The position numbers and the translations under genes were made by a program. The notes beneath the pieces are model-generated. The model saw nothing but the letters and a program-made list of their open reading frames with translations, had not been told where the DNA came from and searched no databases. Source: Karstenula rhodostoma CBS 690.94 (taxonomy: Eukaryota > Ascomycota > Dothideomycetes > Pleosporales > Didymosphaeriaceae). Taken from it: 64,000 bases of DNA. Where the stretch lies: contig MU001505.1 of NCBI GenBank assembly GCA_010093485.1, positions 771,375-835,374 on the forward strand, in the 5' to 3' direction. Shown in pieces: positions 1 through 11,578 of this stretch. Each line of letters starts with the position of its first letter. The first letter of the stretch is position 1.

Positions 1-2299
1 TACTAGTTATTAGATCTTCTTAATATATAAAGTTTATAATAATTATATAAGTTATTAGTTTTATTTTTAAATAACCTCTATACTAAGGAACTATTATAGG
101 TTATCTTCTCTAGTTATAATATATTTTTATTTAAGTAGTTCTACTACTTTAGTTATTACTACCTTTTTTATTTAGTAATAAGTAATAATAATATTATTTA
201 TATAGAAGAAGATAATAATACTATTCTTAATTATATAATATAGTTTATATAGAATTATAGTAAAATCTATATCTTTAAGTATTATAGTAAATTCTTTTTA
301 CTATAGCTTAGGTAAGATTTAGAGTCTATAGAGGGCCTTCTATAATTTAAAAATTATACCTCTTTTTTAATACCCTATAGGTATCCTTATATAGACTTCT
401 TAATTAAGTATTATATATATAAATATATTAGTTATATTATATTATTTTAGTTTAAAGTTATATCTAGTAGCTATTACTATAAGTATATAAAATAATTAAT
501 TAGTTAAAGTTACTATATAAATATTTTATAAAGTAATATTCTTTTACTAGTCTTTTTATATAACTAGTTAAGCCTTATACTTTAGAAATTAATAGTATTT
601 ATTAAGTTTATAGATATATACCTATATATAGTTAAGAATTTAGTAACTTACTTATTTAATTAGTCTCTATAGTACTTTTATCTATAAGTTTATTTATTAA
701 TAGCTAGTAAGGTATTTATATTTAGTTTCTTAAAATAATTCTCTTATTAGGTAATCCTTAAGTCTAGTTTAGATTATTAGTAGTAGTAGTAATTAATTTT
801 AATAAGGCTTTAATCCTTTTATAAATATTTATTTTATTTATACTTTATTAAAGTTATAGCCTTTATATATACCTTTATAACCTACTAAGGTATCTATTAT
901 AAATATAGCTACTTAGGGTATAATTTTTATACTAGTTACTATTAGTTACTATATATAGTTATCTACTATTTATACTTTTAATAATAGTATATTCTATATT
1001 ATAAGTTATACTAGTAATATAACTAGTAATAGTATTATTAGTAGTAATAAGTAAATATTATTATACTTTCTTTTTAGTAACTCTTCTAATATCTCTTATT
1101 ATTATTATAAGTTACTATAATTTATTATAACTAATTTATCTTTATAGAATAAAATTATCTCTAGTTTAGTTATTAGAGTAAGTAGTCTTTTTATAGTTCT
1201 AACCTATAATATAATCTCTTCTAAAGTATTATATATAAGATTATCTATAAACTCTTTCTATATTCTATTAAATACTATATTTTTATTAAATATAATATTA
1301 TAAATACTAATTACTTTTAATAATAATAGAATCTATATATACTAGATATTTATTAATTAGTATTTTATAAGGTATCTAATCTATACTTTTAGATTAAGTC
1401 TCTATAGCTTACTTTTTCTATACTATATATTATTAGTTATAATAAAGGCTTTACTTTTATATACTTTAAAATATACTAGGTTTAGTTTCTAAGGCTAAGT
1501 TATTATCCTATTAATAAGAGTAACTATTATAAAGAATATTTTATATAGTAAGTACTAGTAATTTTTATAATTTAGTATTTAATTATATAGGTATACTATA
1601 GCCCTAGTAATCTTAGGCTATATTTTCTATAGAAGATTTATATTAAATTATATTATATAGACTTTTTCTTTTATTATACCTTTTAAGTACTTAGCTCCTC
1701 TATTTTATACTTATATATTTAGTACTAAAGACTTAATTTTAATACCTTAGCTTATATACTAGTATTTAATATCTACTTTTACTATAAAGATTTTATTATC
1801 TAATTTAATAATTTTAACTATTATACTAAACTATACTTTTATAAATAGTATAAAGCTACTAAATACTTTAATAATAATTCTTACTAGATAGTTATTTTTA
1901 AAGTAAAAGTCCTATATATAACTAAAGTATTAATTAGTAATTAATATTTAGCTTTTCTCTTTAGTAGAGCTATTAGGTTTAAAGTTATAAAAGTTAATTA
2001 TAATATACTTACTAGGTTCTTAATTATTTAGTTAAAGTATATATCTAATCTATTATTTTAATTTAGCTTATCTATAAGTATTATATTTTACTATAGGGAT
2101 ACCTTTAATATATACCCCCTTAGCTTATTATACTAGATACTTAAGTATATTTAGTTTTAAGTAGTCTAGTTATTTATATTATATAGCTATACTTATAGTT
2201 TTTATTTTATATTTTATATATATTATTATCTTATATATAGTATATACTATACTTTATATAATAGTATAAATATTATTAGTAGATTTATACTTTAGTACT

Positions 2300-3420
2300 T
2301 ATTAATTATATAGCTCTTATAGTTCTACTATAATAGTATTATTAGCCTATTTTAATACTATAAGTTCTAATTTAGTATTTTACTATAATCCTTAATATTT
2401 AAGTAATTAAAAGAATACTAGGTTATAGAGTAGATTAGGGTAGTAAGCTATATTATTAAGCCTAATTATACTATTTTTCTAGTAATTTTATAATTTAAGG
2501 TAAATACTTTTATATTTTTATATTTAGACCTATATATTATCTATCTATATAAAGTTTCCTAGTATTAGTAACTAAAGTAAGATAAATTAATTAATATTAT
2601 TAAAGATATAATATATAGTACCTAAATTAAGAATTAATAAGATTTATAGTAGGTATATATAAAAGTTAGATTAAGAGGTTACTTAGAAGTTTATAGAGAT
2701 TATAGTAATTTTCTATCCTTTTAGTTACTTATTACTAGCCTCTAATATTTAGGTTAGTATAAAAGTATATAACTATTTAATTTATAATATTCTAAATTAT
2801 ATTTATTTAGATATATATATTTATTCTTATATTAAAGGATTATTTTAAATATTATATTTAATAAAACTATTTTATCCTAGTTATAGTTTCTACTATACTA
2901 GAGCTTTTTCTAAAAAAGTATAATAGTAATCCTTTAATATATATTCTATAGAATATATAGAATACTTTTTTTTATTTATACCTTAATTTTTTATTTACTA
3001 ATAAGGTATTTTATTTCTTTTATAACCTTCTTATCTATATAGTATAGAGGTATTTTATTTATATAGTATAGAGTTTTACTTATATAGTATAAAAGATCCT
3101 TATTTATATAGTATAAGTAAATTAGGATTATATAATCCCTATAAGAATATTATTATATTTTATTTTTATTTTTAAGTATTTTATATTTATATAGGTATAC
3201 TATTATTAGTATAAAAGGTATCCCCTTTAATACTAATATCTAGTTTTTCTTTAGTAATAAATATAGCTCTAATTATAGTTTTAACTAAATAATAGTATTT
3301 TATATAAAGTTTAAACCTCTTTATTATATTTTAGTATATTATCTCCTATTTATTTTAAAAGGCCTATTTAAAAATAGTAATATATATTTTATCTAGTACT
3401 ATAATATTTTTTATAAAATT
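2300..3420 (-). mobile_element. Relic of a pogo/Fot1-type DDE transposase gene (tentative)
   Basis: On the minus strand one reading frame runs about 1 kb without frameshift, and its stops are only TAA and TAG, as RIP makes from CAA, CAG and TGG. If RIP is read backwards in this frame, motifs appear in the right order. About 3,212-3,352 resembles a psq/CENP-B helix-turn-helix (pattern AA..A.FITKE.L). About 2,686-2,719 resembles the E-x-[IV]-T-x-I segment of the DDE_1 domain. About 2,411-2,510 resembles the segment leading into the LLQPLD-like motif. The roughly 290-codon spacing from helix-turn-helix to the last motif suits Fot1-like transposases. Terminal inverted repeats were not found and the ends are approximate. 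A Ty3/gypsy integrase reading was considered and fits less well. Confidence 0.38.
3036..3115. repeat. Four-copy minisatellite inside the RIP block
   Basis: The 11-mer TATATAGTATA begins at 3036, 3060, 3081 and 3105, with related spacers of 10-13 bases. The periods 24, 21 and 24 are all multiples of three and lie in the putative transposase frame, so this may once have been a short coding repeat (minus-strand pattern ILYKQ). Confidence 0.6.
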
Positions 3421-4741
3421 ATTAAGAATAATTATATTATTTATAGTCTTTATATAGCCTTACCTCTTAATAGTAAATATTATATAATTATATTTAACTA
3501 GCTAGAGATTCTATTTTATTAATCTCTTAGTACTTTAAATAATATATAGGTATTTATATTATACTTATAACTTTACTTTTTTATTATTAACTCCTATTTT
3601 CTTTATAATAAGAAAGATCTATTCTTTATATAATTTTTTAAAGAGATAGTAAATACTAAATAGGTTAGCTATAATAGAACCCTATAGATATAATATAAGC
3701 TTCTCTACTCTTTATACCTTTATATAATATTTTACTAGTTCTATTTTATACTAATTAAATTATAGTTTATAGTATTTAACTTATAAATTTTACTATAACT
3801 TTTATATATTTATAAAAATATATAAACTACTTAGTATTAGGTTATTATTATATATAAATTAATATAGGTCTAGTAGCTATAGTACTTATAGTTATAACTT
3901 TAGTATTTTACTATTAGTTAGGTTAAATATATATTATACTTAATTAATTTTTACTTATATTTCTAGTACTATTAGCTATTCTATATACTATATAGAAGTA
4001 ATAAAAAAAGTCTTTATAGGTCTAATAAGTAGTATTATATTATTTAGTATATATAGTTAGTAATAAGGTAGTAAAACTCTTAATTATTAAATCTACTATA
4101 AATAATAATAGATTACTATAAACTATAGATATAGATAAGTTAGTTATATATTATATAATTATATAAATTATTATAATTAATTAATATTCTAAGTCTAGCT
4201 AAAATATATTTTTAAATAGTACTTTAGTATCTTATATTAGTCCTAATAATATAAAATATCTTAGCCTCTCCTTTTATACTTACTACTTACTACTACTAGT
4301 AGTTACTATAACTTACTATAATAATAAGTATACTATACTATAGGTAATAATATATATATATAATCTAATAGATATATAGATTATTAAAGTAACTAGAGTC
4401 TAGATATAGAGGGTAGTATATTATAATAGTTAATTATAATAAGTAAAAGACTATAGTATCTCCTTAATTTATATACTATATTTATAACTTATTACTCTAT
4501 TCTATAGTAGTTAAGAAGTAATATTAAGATAGTTAAAGTAATAATAATTTTAAAGCTATAATTATATATAATTTACCCTACTAATTACCTTAATACTCCT
4601 TCCTCCTCGTGGGCGCCCTCCTAATAGGCACCTACAGGCGCCTCCCTATTGTCTTCTATAACTCTAGGATCCCTATATGCCCTTCGTCTAATATAGGAAG
4701 CTAATCAGGCCTCAAGCGGAAATGGAAGTCCCCGACTCTCT

Positions 4742-5955
4742 TCAACAGATACTTAGATATGTGGTTGAAGCCATATAGCTGAAGCGACAATTGAGTGACA
4801 TCAAGTCAATAGTTACGTGGTCCCGGGGCAGACCATGACTGTATGGCTTGAGGAGGCGTTTCTCGATGCGTAAACCACGATTGGTGACCACGAATTCGGC
4901 ATTGAAGGACGGCTTCAGTATGGTCGATTTCGCATGCGCGAATTCTCTAATGGAGCGTGCAAAGATGCCGCGTAGACCGTTTGTTGGAGCTTCTGCAATC
5001 CATGCAAAGATTGTCAAGTCCGTGCTGTTTTTTACAATCTCTTGTAATCGCAAAAACGCTCGTGAGCCTTCGCCGTAAAGAAGTGGTAGATTGACACCAA
5101 AGATGCCGAAGAGACAGTAGGCAAGGTCTTCTTCGCGTGTGGTCTCACGACGCGCGGCCCAAGACATACGTTCCGCAACTGCATGACGGTTGGGTATGTA
5201 AATCCCGCCACTTACGACGTTGAGTGCTATACCAGTGATGCGCGAAAGTTCAGGGCCGAGATTGCTTCTACGTCCGTAGTAGCGCCATTTCGCATCGTAG
5301 AACTGGACGTGTTGTGGTACGATCAGCTCTTGCAGTGTCCTAAAGAGTTGTTAGTAGAGTTGTGTGCTTGTTACGAGCGTGGGTATTGCACAAGCTCACC
5401 ATCCGCGGGTAAACCACCGACAACGAGCGAAATCAGCAACTGGGTCCTGACTATCGAAATCACTCAAGTAAACTATGCACAGTCCAGCTCGCTTATACCA
5501 TTTGAACATGGAATTGATGGCATCTGTGAGCTCTGCGCTGCTGCTTTTGTCGATGCAACATGTATCGATCCCTAGGCGATTTAGCATCTCGTGACCTACG
5601 GTCAACGGCGGTAGTGTGAGAGGCTCACTCACAAACATATCCGTATCCCTTTTCTTCCACAATATCACAAGTCATAAGAATCCTCTCCACATGTGCTCCG
5701 GATTCCCGCCTCAAATCATCGATATTGCAGTAATCTTTGTAGGATATCTCATATGTCTCCCATAACGCTTCCTTTTGTATCACTTTTGGACGGCAGTCCA
5801 TGTTTGTCTATCACTTTACGGGACACTACTTTGTAGTTCGAGTCAACAATCAGAAAACCACATGTCTCCCATGTGTGACTCAAGATCATATATGGAGGTA
5901 TATGTTTCCCGATAAACTCTTCGAACCCCAAGGTTTTGCAGTTGATGAGCCTCAT
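4742..5955 (-). CDS. HET-domain (heterokaryon incompatibility-type) protein
   Basis: Model: complement of 4742-5339, 5400-5571, 5633-5771 and 5830-5955, 344 codons plus stop. The start fits HET proteins, which open with MRL followed by PPYMILSHTW. Other HET landmarks are WIDTCCIDK at the exon 2/3 junction, CRWFTRGWTLQELI at the exon 3/4 junction, then SWAARRETTREEDLAYCLFGIFG and LLYGEG. The introns at 5572-5632 and 5340-5399 have clean GT...CTAA...AG signals and restore conserved words exactly. The first intron (5772-5829) is uncertain, because a 109-bp segment bounded by an 11-bp direct repeat interrupts the SHTW motif. HET domains act in incompatibility and regulated cell death. The protein is shorter than most HET proteins and ends 135 bp from the RIP block, so it may have lost its C-terminus. 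Function is inferred from the domain only. Confidence 0.85.
5753..5872. repeat. 11-bp direct repeat bounding a 109-bp segment in the HET gene
   Basis: ATGTCTCCCAT occurs at 5753-5763 and again at 5862-5872. Removing one repeat plus the DNA between them joins SHTWE directly to TYEISYKD, the continuous form normal for HET domains. The segment does not have GT-AG ends at the repeat boundaries. It may be an insertion or an intron gained or altered in this gene. Confidence 0.7.
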
Positions 5956-6453
5956 GGTGTCGTTGAGGTGTTAGCTTTCGCCATCGCTGCCTGTGAGGGG
6001 TATGTCAGGCTGAGAATGCATCGAGATCCCTTTCGGCTAGCTCAAACGAGTTAGACAGCGTACAAGGACAATATTTCCACCTACAGTGTGTAGGATCGAT
6101 AGGCTGGCGCACACGCTTCAACTGGTGAACCATACAGACGCGCAATTAAGCCTATCATCAATCAGCTGTGCCGTCCACGATGCGATGACCACACCTACCT
6201 CATTTTCCTCGCTCACAGTCAAACGAACCGACGCAACACACGCCCATCAACGACCACAACGCCTCCTATTTACAAGACGCGCATCACAAATGACAAAGCC
6301 GCACTCGTACATTTGGGTGTGGTGATACATATTCTACCGACGCAAGCCCTCGTCGCCATGCAAACATGCGTCTTCCGCATCCCAGAACGCCTTCTCGTGG
6401 TATAGAATGGTATGGTATGATACAGTCCATATATGTACAACATCTGCTCGCCT
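5956..6453. other. Intergenic, no gene seen
   Basis: Upstream region of the HET gene and 3' flank of the uL3m gene. I see no conserved reading frame, RNA gene or repeat. Confidence 0.6.
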
Positions 6454-7471
6454 CTATGCAGGAGTAGCAGCCGCCTCCGCCACCGCCTCTGTCGCAGCGG
6501 GCGCTATGTCGGCGAGCTTCATCGGGCCTGCCGGCCACGGCTTGCCCATCGCATCTTGAACCTTGATGATCTGGTTCTTGGGTCCGGGGACGCAGCCTGA
6601 TAACTCGTTAGTGTATAGTTATTTTCGGTCAGAAGGAAGCGCGCATACCATTCACAACGACAATCCCATTCGCCTCATCCACCTGCAGCACCTTCAAGTT
6701 CTTCACCGTGACGCTCTCATTACCCATGTTTCCCGCCATGCGCTTCCCAGGCAACACTCGCGAACCAGAGCCCTGCGAACCACCCGCGGAACCCATCCCG
6801 CGATGCATCAGCGACTGACCGTGAGACGCAGGCTGGCCGCTGAACCCGTGCCTCTTCATACCACCCTCGAAGCCCATACCCCTGCTTATCCCTTTGACGT
6901 CCACCCACTGCCCCACGCTAAACCAGCTCGCGCCCACGTACTCGCCGACACCGATGCCGAGCCCCTCCTTCCCTTTGACCTTGAACTCCATCACCCACCG
7001 CTTCGGCTCGACCCCCGCGACGGCGAAATGGCCTAGCATGGGCTTCGTCGTGTTGTCGATCGACTTGTGCCCGGCGCCGATTTGCACGGCCCAGTAGCCG
7101 TTCTTGTCCCGCGTCTTGTGCGCAACGACTTCGTTGCGGTCGAGCTGCAGCACCGTGCAGGCGGTGCGGCGGCCCGTCTCCGGGTCGAAGACAGCCGTCA
7201 TGCCGCGTTTCTGCGCGAGGAGGCCGGTGCGGAGCGGCGTGGTCACTGCTTTCCGGGCGAGCGCCGCGCGCGATGTGCTGTTGAGGGCGGGCTTCGAGGG
7301 GTGGTGTGCGAAGCGGTCGGGACGGGGGGTGTTGACTGATTTGATGGTGCGGACGGTCGTGTGTGAAGGTGCTGCCGAGAGCGGTATCAGGGGGAGCAAC
7401 GAGCGTGTTGACGACGGCAGAAGGAACGACGGGGGCAGGAGGCCCCAATTGAGAGGCGCCTTGGGCGGCAT
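6454..7471 (-). CDS. Mitochondrial large ribosomal subunit protein uL3m
   Basis: Model: complement of 6454-6596 and 6649-7471, 321 codons plus stop. The intron (6597-6648, 52 nt) has GTATGC, ACTAACG and CAG signals and joins ...VVVNG to CVPGPKNQIIKVQDA, the usual end of the L3 fold. The first 60 or so residues are rich in S, R, P and L and lack acidic residues early on, as in a mitochondrial presequence. The core includes GLLAQKRGMTAVFD, a glycine-rich stretch and KRHGFSGQPASHGQSLMHRG, a known L3 signature. It should sit near the peptidyl-transferase region of the mitoribosome (yeast homologue Mrpl9). The alanine-rich C-terminus looks like a species-specific extension. Confidence 0.95.
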
Positions 7472-7979
7472 TGTGGTGGTTGTAGGGGGGTTGATGGGCT
7501 GTTGTCGCGGTGGATGATATGATAGCTTGGAGATTTTTGGGGTTGCCCGAGCGTTACGCGCTAACTTTGGATCCTGGGTCGCTCATTCGTCACGTGCAGC
7601 TGCATTCACCTAGGCGCGTTCTCCCGTAACTATTCCTGGAAGTCCATACAGCAACATTGTTGATTCGCGTCGAAACTTCAGAGACAAACCGAACAGAGGT
7701 ATCTGGTATCCAAATGTGCCGAAGCGTTCCTAACATTCCACCGCCCCAATATCCCAGCGTCCCAACGTCCCATCATCCAGTTCATATCCTTGCCAATTCT
7801 ATCCTATCCTACACAAGGCTGCCTTTCTTCAAGTCATTTACCAGTGCCTGGCCCTCTAGAAAGTAAATACAGTAAAACAGGGTATCCGCCAAAAATACAA
7901 AAGCATCCCAGTATCTCGGGACCTCTACAGGCCACCGAAGTATACGATGCGAAAAGTTATATATTGATTAAACATAGTC
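7472..7979. other. Intergenic: uL3m promoter and 3' flank of the next gene
   Basis: About 500 bp between the start of the uL3m gene and the stop of the zinc-finger/acyltransferase gene. There is a short loose repeat of a CCCAACGTCCCA-like sequence near 7,745-7,775. Nothing else was recognised. Confidence 0.55.
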
Positions 7980-10264
7980 AGCGGGAGGTCCGCGTGCGTG
8001 GCGTTCAGCCGGAATATCCTGATGATCACGTTAGTTGTCGCCTTGAGAGTGATGATGTTTCACACTTACTCTGACAACGACAGATCCGGGGTGGACCGTG
8101 GCGTTCTCGCCGATACTGACGCCAGCAAGAATGAGGCAGTTCGTGCCGATCCACACATTCCTGCCAATGTGTACTTTTGCGGCCGTCGAGGTGCGATACG
8201 GGCCACAACCTTTGGGGCTTCTTGAGTCTGTCGGTGTCTTCACAGTATCAATGGTTACGTTGGCACATATGGTGGTGTTGTCGCCGATCGTGATGTCACC
8301 GGAATCCAGAAACTTGCAGCCCATCCCAATGGCCACATTGCTGCCAATGTGAATGTTATAGCCGTAGTCGCAATAGAACGGAGTTTCGACAACGACGGGT
8401 TTACCCAGATGCCCTGTAGGTGCGTTGCCACCAAAGGTTTGGGTCCAACTCGCTGCTAGAATTGCACGAAAGTTCCGCTCGACCTCATCGGGAGATATTT
8501 TCAGGTGAGGGTTATTCGTGTTGTTGAAGCGATACACGGCATTCTTGCACTTCTCGCGCTCCGCAACGAGTTCTCTGTCGAAAGGGTGGAATGGTTCTTC
8601 ATTCAACATCTTTGCTTTTTCGCTCTTCTCATGCCTAGGTGGGGGCGGGGCATAGTGCGATGGTGGCGGCGGCCCAGCAGAAGCAGCGTGGGAAACCATC
8701 ATTGGTTGTTGCGACGGGTGCATGTCGTTTGACACGGGAGTGCCTTTGTTGTTGAGGTGCTTTGCCATTGACTCTTGAGTATGGTGGTAATTTCGAGCCG
8801 TGTGCTGCCGAGGAGGTGGCGCAGAAGTTGGTGCATGTTCGCGTGAAGGAGGCCTTCCATAGCTTGATGGTGGAGGTGCAGTCGTGTATTCAGTGTGAGG
8901 TTGCTGTTCTTGCGAATAGGTTGGGCGGGGTGCATCAGCCCATCCATTCGTCCAAGTATTTCTTGCAGATGGATGATCTTGCTCTTCCACCACGATTGGG
9001 CGACCGCGGCCGCCATCAGTCCCATTTGGAGAAGTGGACTCGGTATAGCCTTCCCGGGGGGCACCGTGACTGATGCGGTTAACTTGGCCCCACTGGCAGG
9101 AGACATGGTTCGCTCACCTGTGATAGAGCTGCTGCGTTGGGTCGGGCGGAAACCGATCCTTGGCTACCAGAGGGGCAGCTGGTCTCGGCGTCCCATTCTT
9201 GGGCCATGGCACCTTATTGGCATAACCTTCGCAGATAAAGCCACCGCGCTGGCAGTTGTTGCCTTGGTTGCAATCAGCATTCATTCAGAGGCAGTGACGG
9301 CGATGAACATACATTCGGGTTTTGACTCGTCACATTTCTTCTTGCGTCGTCGGCAGGTTCCGCAGCCAGTCTTGGTTCGATTGGCGAATTGCTGTCCAGA
9401 TTAGAGCCATCCTGGTTTTGTTTGATAGGCTGCGCTTACCCTCTTCCGTTTTTTATGGTCGACTTGAACGCCAGCCTTTGTGATTTCAGTCGTGATGGAC
9501 CGTTCAAGACCATTTTGCGCGTCTGCTGCACTCATTTGGGATTGGTTTGCGGAAACCTGATGCAAGTCCGAGTCTGTAGTACGTAGTAGATCGCGATGCG
9601 GGGGTTAGGACTCGTGATAACCGTTATAGGGTGCCCATGACCTGTCGGCATCGATCCTGTCTACTGGGGGGAGTGTACGGGGATGCTGATGATCCATGAC
9701 CAGTTGTTGAACTTGGGCGATGGTATTTGGCGAGTCGCCTCTTCCCGTGGGAGCATGGGACTCTAAGTGGCGACGCGGCCCTGCGGCACCGTCCGGAGGA
9801 GACTGTGAGTGGTCGCCCTCGGTTGAGGCAGATCTTTTTCTCTTGCTAGGACTCAGGGGCGGGCTGTCGTGATTGGAGAGAGTGGGAGATGTTGAACTAT
9901 TTCCGTTTCGCTGGCCGTTTGAGTGACCGTTGTGATCGTTCTGAGGATCGTTCTGGTAGCCGTTCTGGTGACCGTTCTGGTGACCGTTCTGGTAACCGTT
10001 TTGCTGACGAGCTCCGACTGCAGGTCGTGGAGGGCTCCAGTTGTCCCTGGCGGACATGCGGGGCTTCGATTCCTCTGGGCTATGCCGAGAGACGGGTCGC
10101 GGCAGGGTGTTTGTGGTCATGCCGTTGGAAGCATTTAATCTGGGCGGCGGCGAAGGCGGAGAATTCCGTCCATTTACGGCAGTGAAGGCAGAAGCCAGGT
10201 GCTCTCCCGTCTTGTCCTTGAAGAAGCCAGTGTTGATCAACGGTGCATGCACCATAGACGGCAT
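7980..10264 (-). CDS. Zn2Cys6 zinc cluster fused to a hexapeptide (LbH) acyltransferase-like domain
   Basis: Model: complement of 7980-8018, 8070-9069, 9118-9262, 9313-9391, 9440-9573 and 9622-10264, 679 codons plus stop. All five introns are 48-51 nt with GT/AG ends; that at 9574-9621 starts GTTATC. Residues 1-255 are low-complexity. A Zn2Cys6 cluster follows, with cysteines at about 269, 272, 279, 286, 289 and 296. After another proline/glutamine-rich linker come a maltose-acetyltransferase N-terminal domain (about 485-545) and a left-handed beta-helix of hexapeptide repeats (about 563-670). In active relatives a catalytic His sits in an HPxD motif; here the equivalent reads TPTD (about Thr612), so catalysis is doubtful. 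A likely role is a DNA-binding regulator carrying a degenerate trimeric enzyme domain. The open frame continues upstream without an ATG, so the start at 10264 is the first ATG; an upstream exon is possible. Confidence 0.85.
9911..10004 (-). repeat. 12-bp coding repeat, QNGx peptide
   Basis: Inside exon 1 of the zinc-cluster gene the unit CCGTTCTGGTGA (plus strand) recurs with small changes. It encodes repeated QNGH, QNGY and QNDP blocks in the low-complexity N-terminal region. Confidence 0.8.
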
Positions 10265-11540
10265 GGTAGGCTTGCGGAAAGCAGGAGCAACAGAGAGGGC
10301 CGTCTTCACGACCGCGTTGGTTGGGTGATGACGTCTATACTCGGTGCTGGATTGCAGTGACCCTCCCCGCCAGGTCTGGGCTGTCTCTCAGAAGAGGGAA
10401 TGTGTCTCTCGGGTCAGGAAAGTAACACACCAGCGGGGGGTCTCCTTGTCCTACTTTGGTGAGGCGGCTTTCGCGCTTAGAGCCGGATTGAGATGGCTAC
10501 CAAGAGGGTGCTCCGGTGCTCCAGGCGTGGTGAGTTAACCTGTGCCCAGCTCTTTTTCCGCGCTGCCGTGCACTCAGGGAGCGGGCCCGGAAGGCAGGCA
10601 GGCAGGCAGGCAGCAAGATGATGGTCTGTCCGGACGAAGGAATGTTGGCGAGGGTGGTGGAATTCGAGATCGGGGGGAGACCGGTGCAATCACTAGTGGT
10701 GGAGAGGAGCCACTTGAACCAGCAACGTCAACAGCAACTTGACGGCGACGGCGACGGGGACGGCGACGGCAACAACGAACAGCTTCACGCACGCACGCAC
10801 GCCGATGGCGAGAGCGGTGTATAAGGGCGGCAGCAGGCTCGAGTACAGCTCGCTCGGGCAAGAGGGGCGGCCACACCAGGCGGAGATCTACTCGAGGCTC
10901 CCTGCGATGCGAATAGAGCCCTGCACACCCTCATGCAGTGGGGCAGCGGCCGGGGTGTGATTGGGCGGGCGCGGCCGGGGTGCGCTAGCGTGGCGCTTAT
11001 CCGCCATTCAGCGGGCGCGGCTCTGGCGCGTCAAGTGCGCTTAAGGGCGTCTAGAGAGCCGGGAAAAAAGGGCCCGCACGGACCTGCATCTGTAAGACAT
11101 TCGACCACGTTTTTTGGCTTCAAAACGCATGTTTGAGCCCTACAGAGCGGAATCTTCTGTGGAGGAGGGCTGTTTGCCTGTGGGCCTGCAGGGGTACAAA
11201 GCACGCTAGCAGCTGCACGCACGGACTGCACGGGCCCGGCATGATGGCAGGAAGGCCAGCCAGCGCGGGTCACCGCGCATCTCGTCGAGAGCGTCTCGGG
11301 CTGCGCGGGTGCCATTGGCCAGCACAGCCGGCGCCGGGCGGGTGAGACGGGCCCTATTTTTGAGCAACCGCGACGCGCGCCTATCTGCCCCCCCCCCCAT
11401 GATCCATCGTCTCGCTGCCCTTCGGACGCCCGTGGGCCCTTGACCGCGCACCAACGGGGCACCTGCCAACAGCCGTGCAGGTGCTGCAACGCCCGTCAGC
11501 GCCCCCGTGTGTGTGCCTGCGCCGCGCCGGTGCCGGTGCT

Positions 11541-11578
<38 letters not shown>

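Larger units (their letters stand above)
1..4606. repeat. AT-rich block saturated with RIP-type mutation
   Basis: Reading the block line by line, I find no CA, TG or CG dinucleotide from base 1 to about 4,606. Every C is followed by T or C and every G is preceded by A or G. CC, CT, GC, AG and GG remain, so this is not only low GC content. Repeat-induced point mutation in ascomycetes turns CpA into TpA on both strands; CpG is removed as well here. The expected result is stop-rich DNA, and indeed no frame stays open for 60 codons. Normal composition resumes abruptly at about 4,607. The block is therefore a dead duplicated sequence, most likely transposon DNA. Its left end lies outside the window. 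Confidence 0.93.

Noticed and set aside
2411..2460. AYYP-like text resembling the AYHP motif of a Ty3/gypsy integrase
   Set aside because: The following residues do not fit the expected QTDGQTE motif; the DDE_1 reading explains more of the same frame.
6629..7517. Overlapping frames on both strands across the uL3m gene
   Set aside because: Shadows of the GC-rich uL3m coding sequence.
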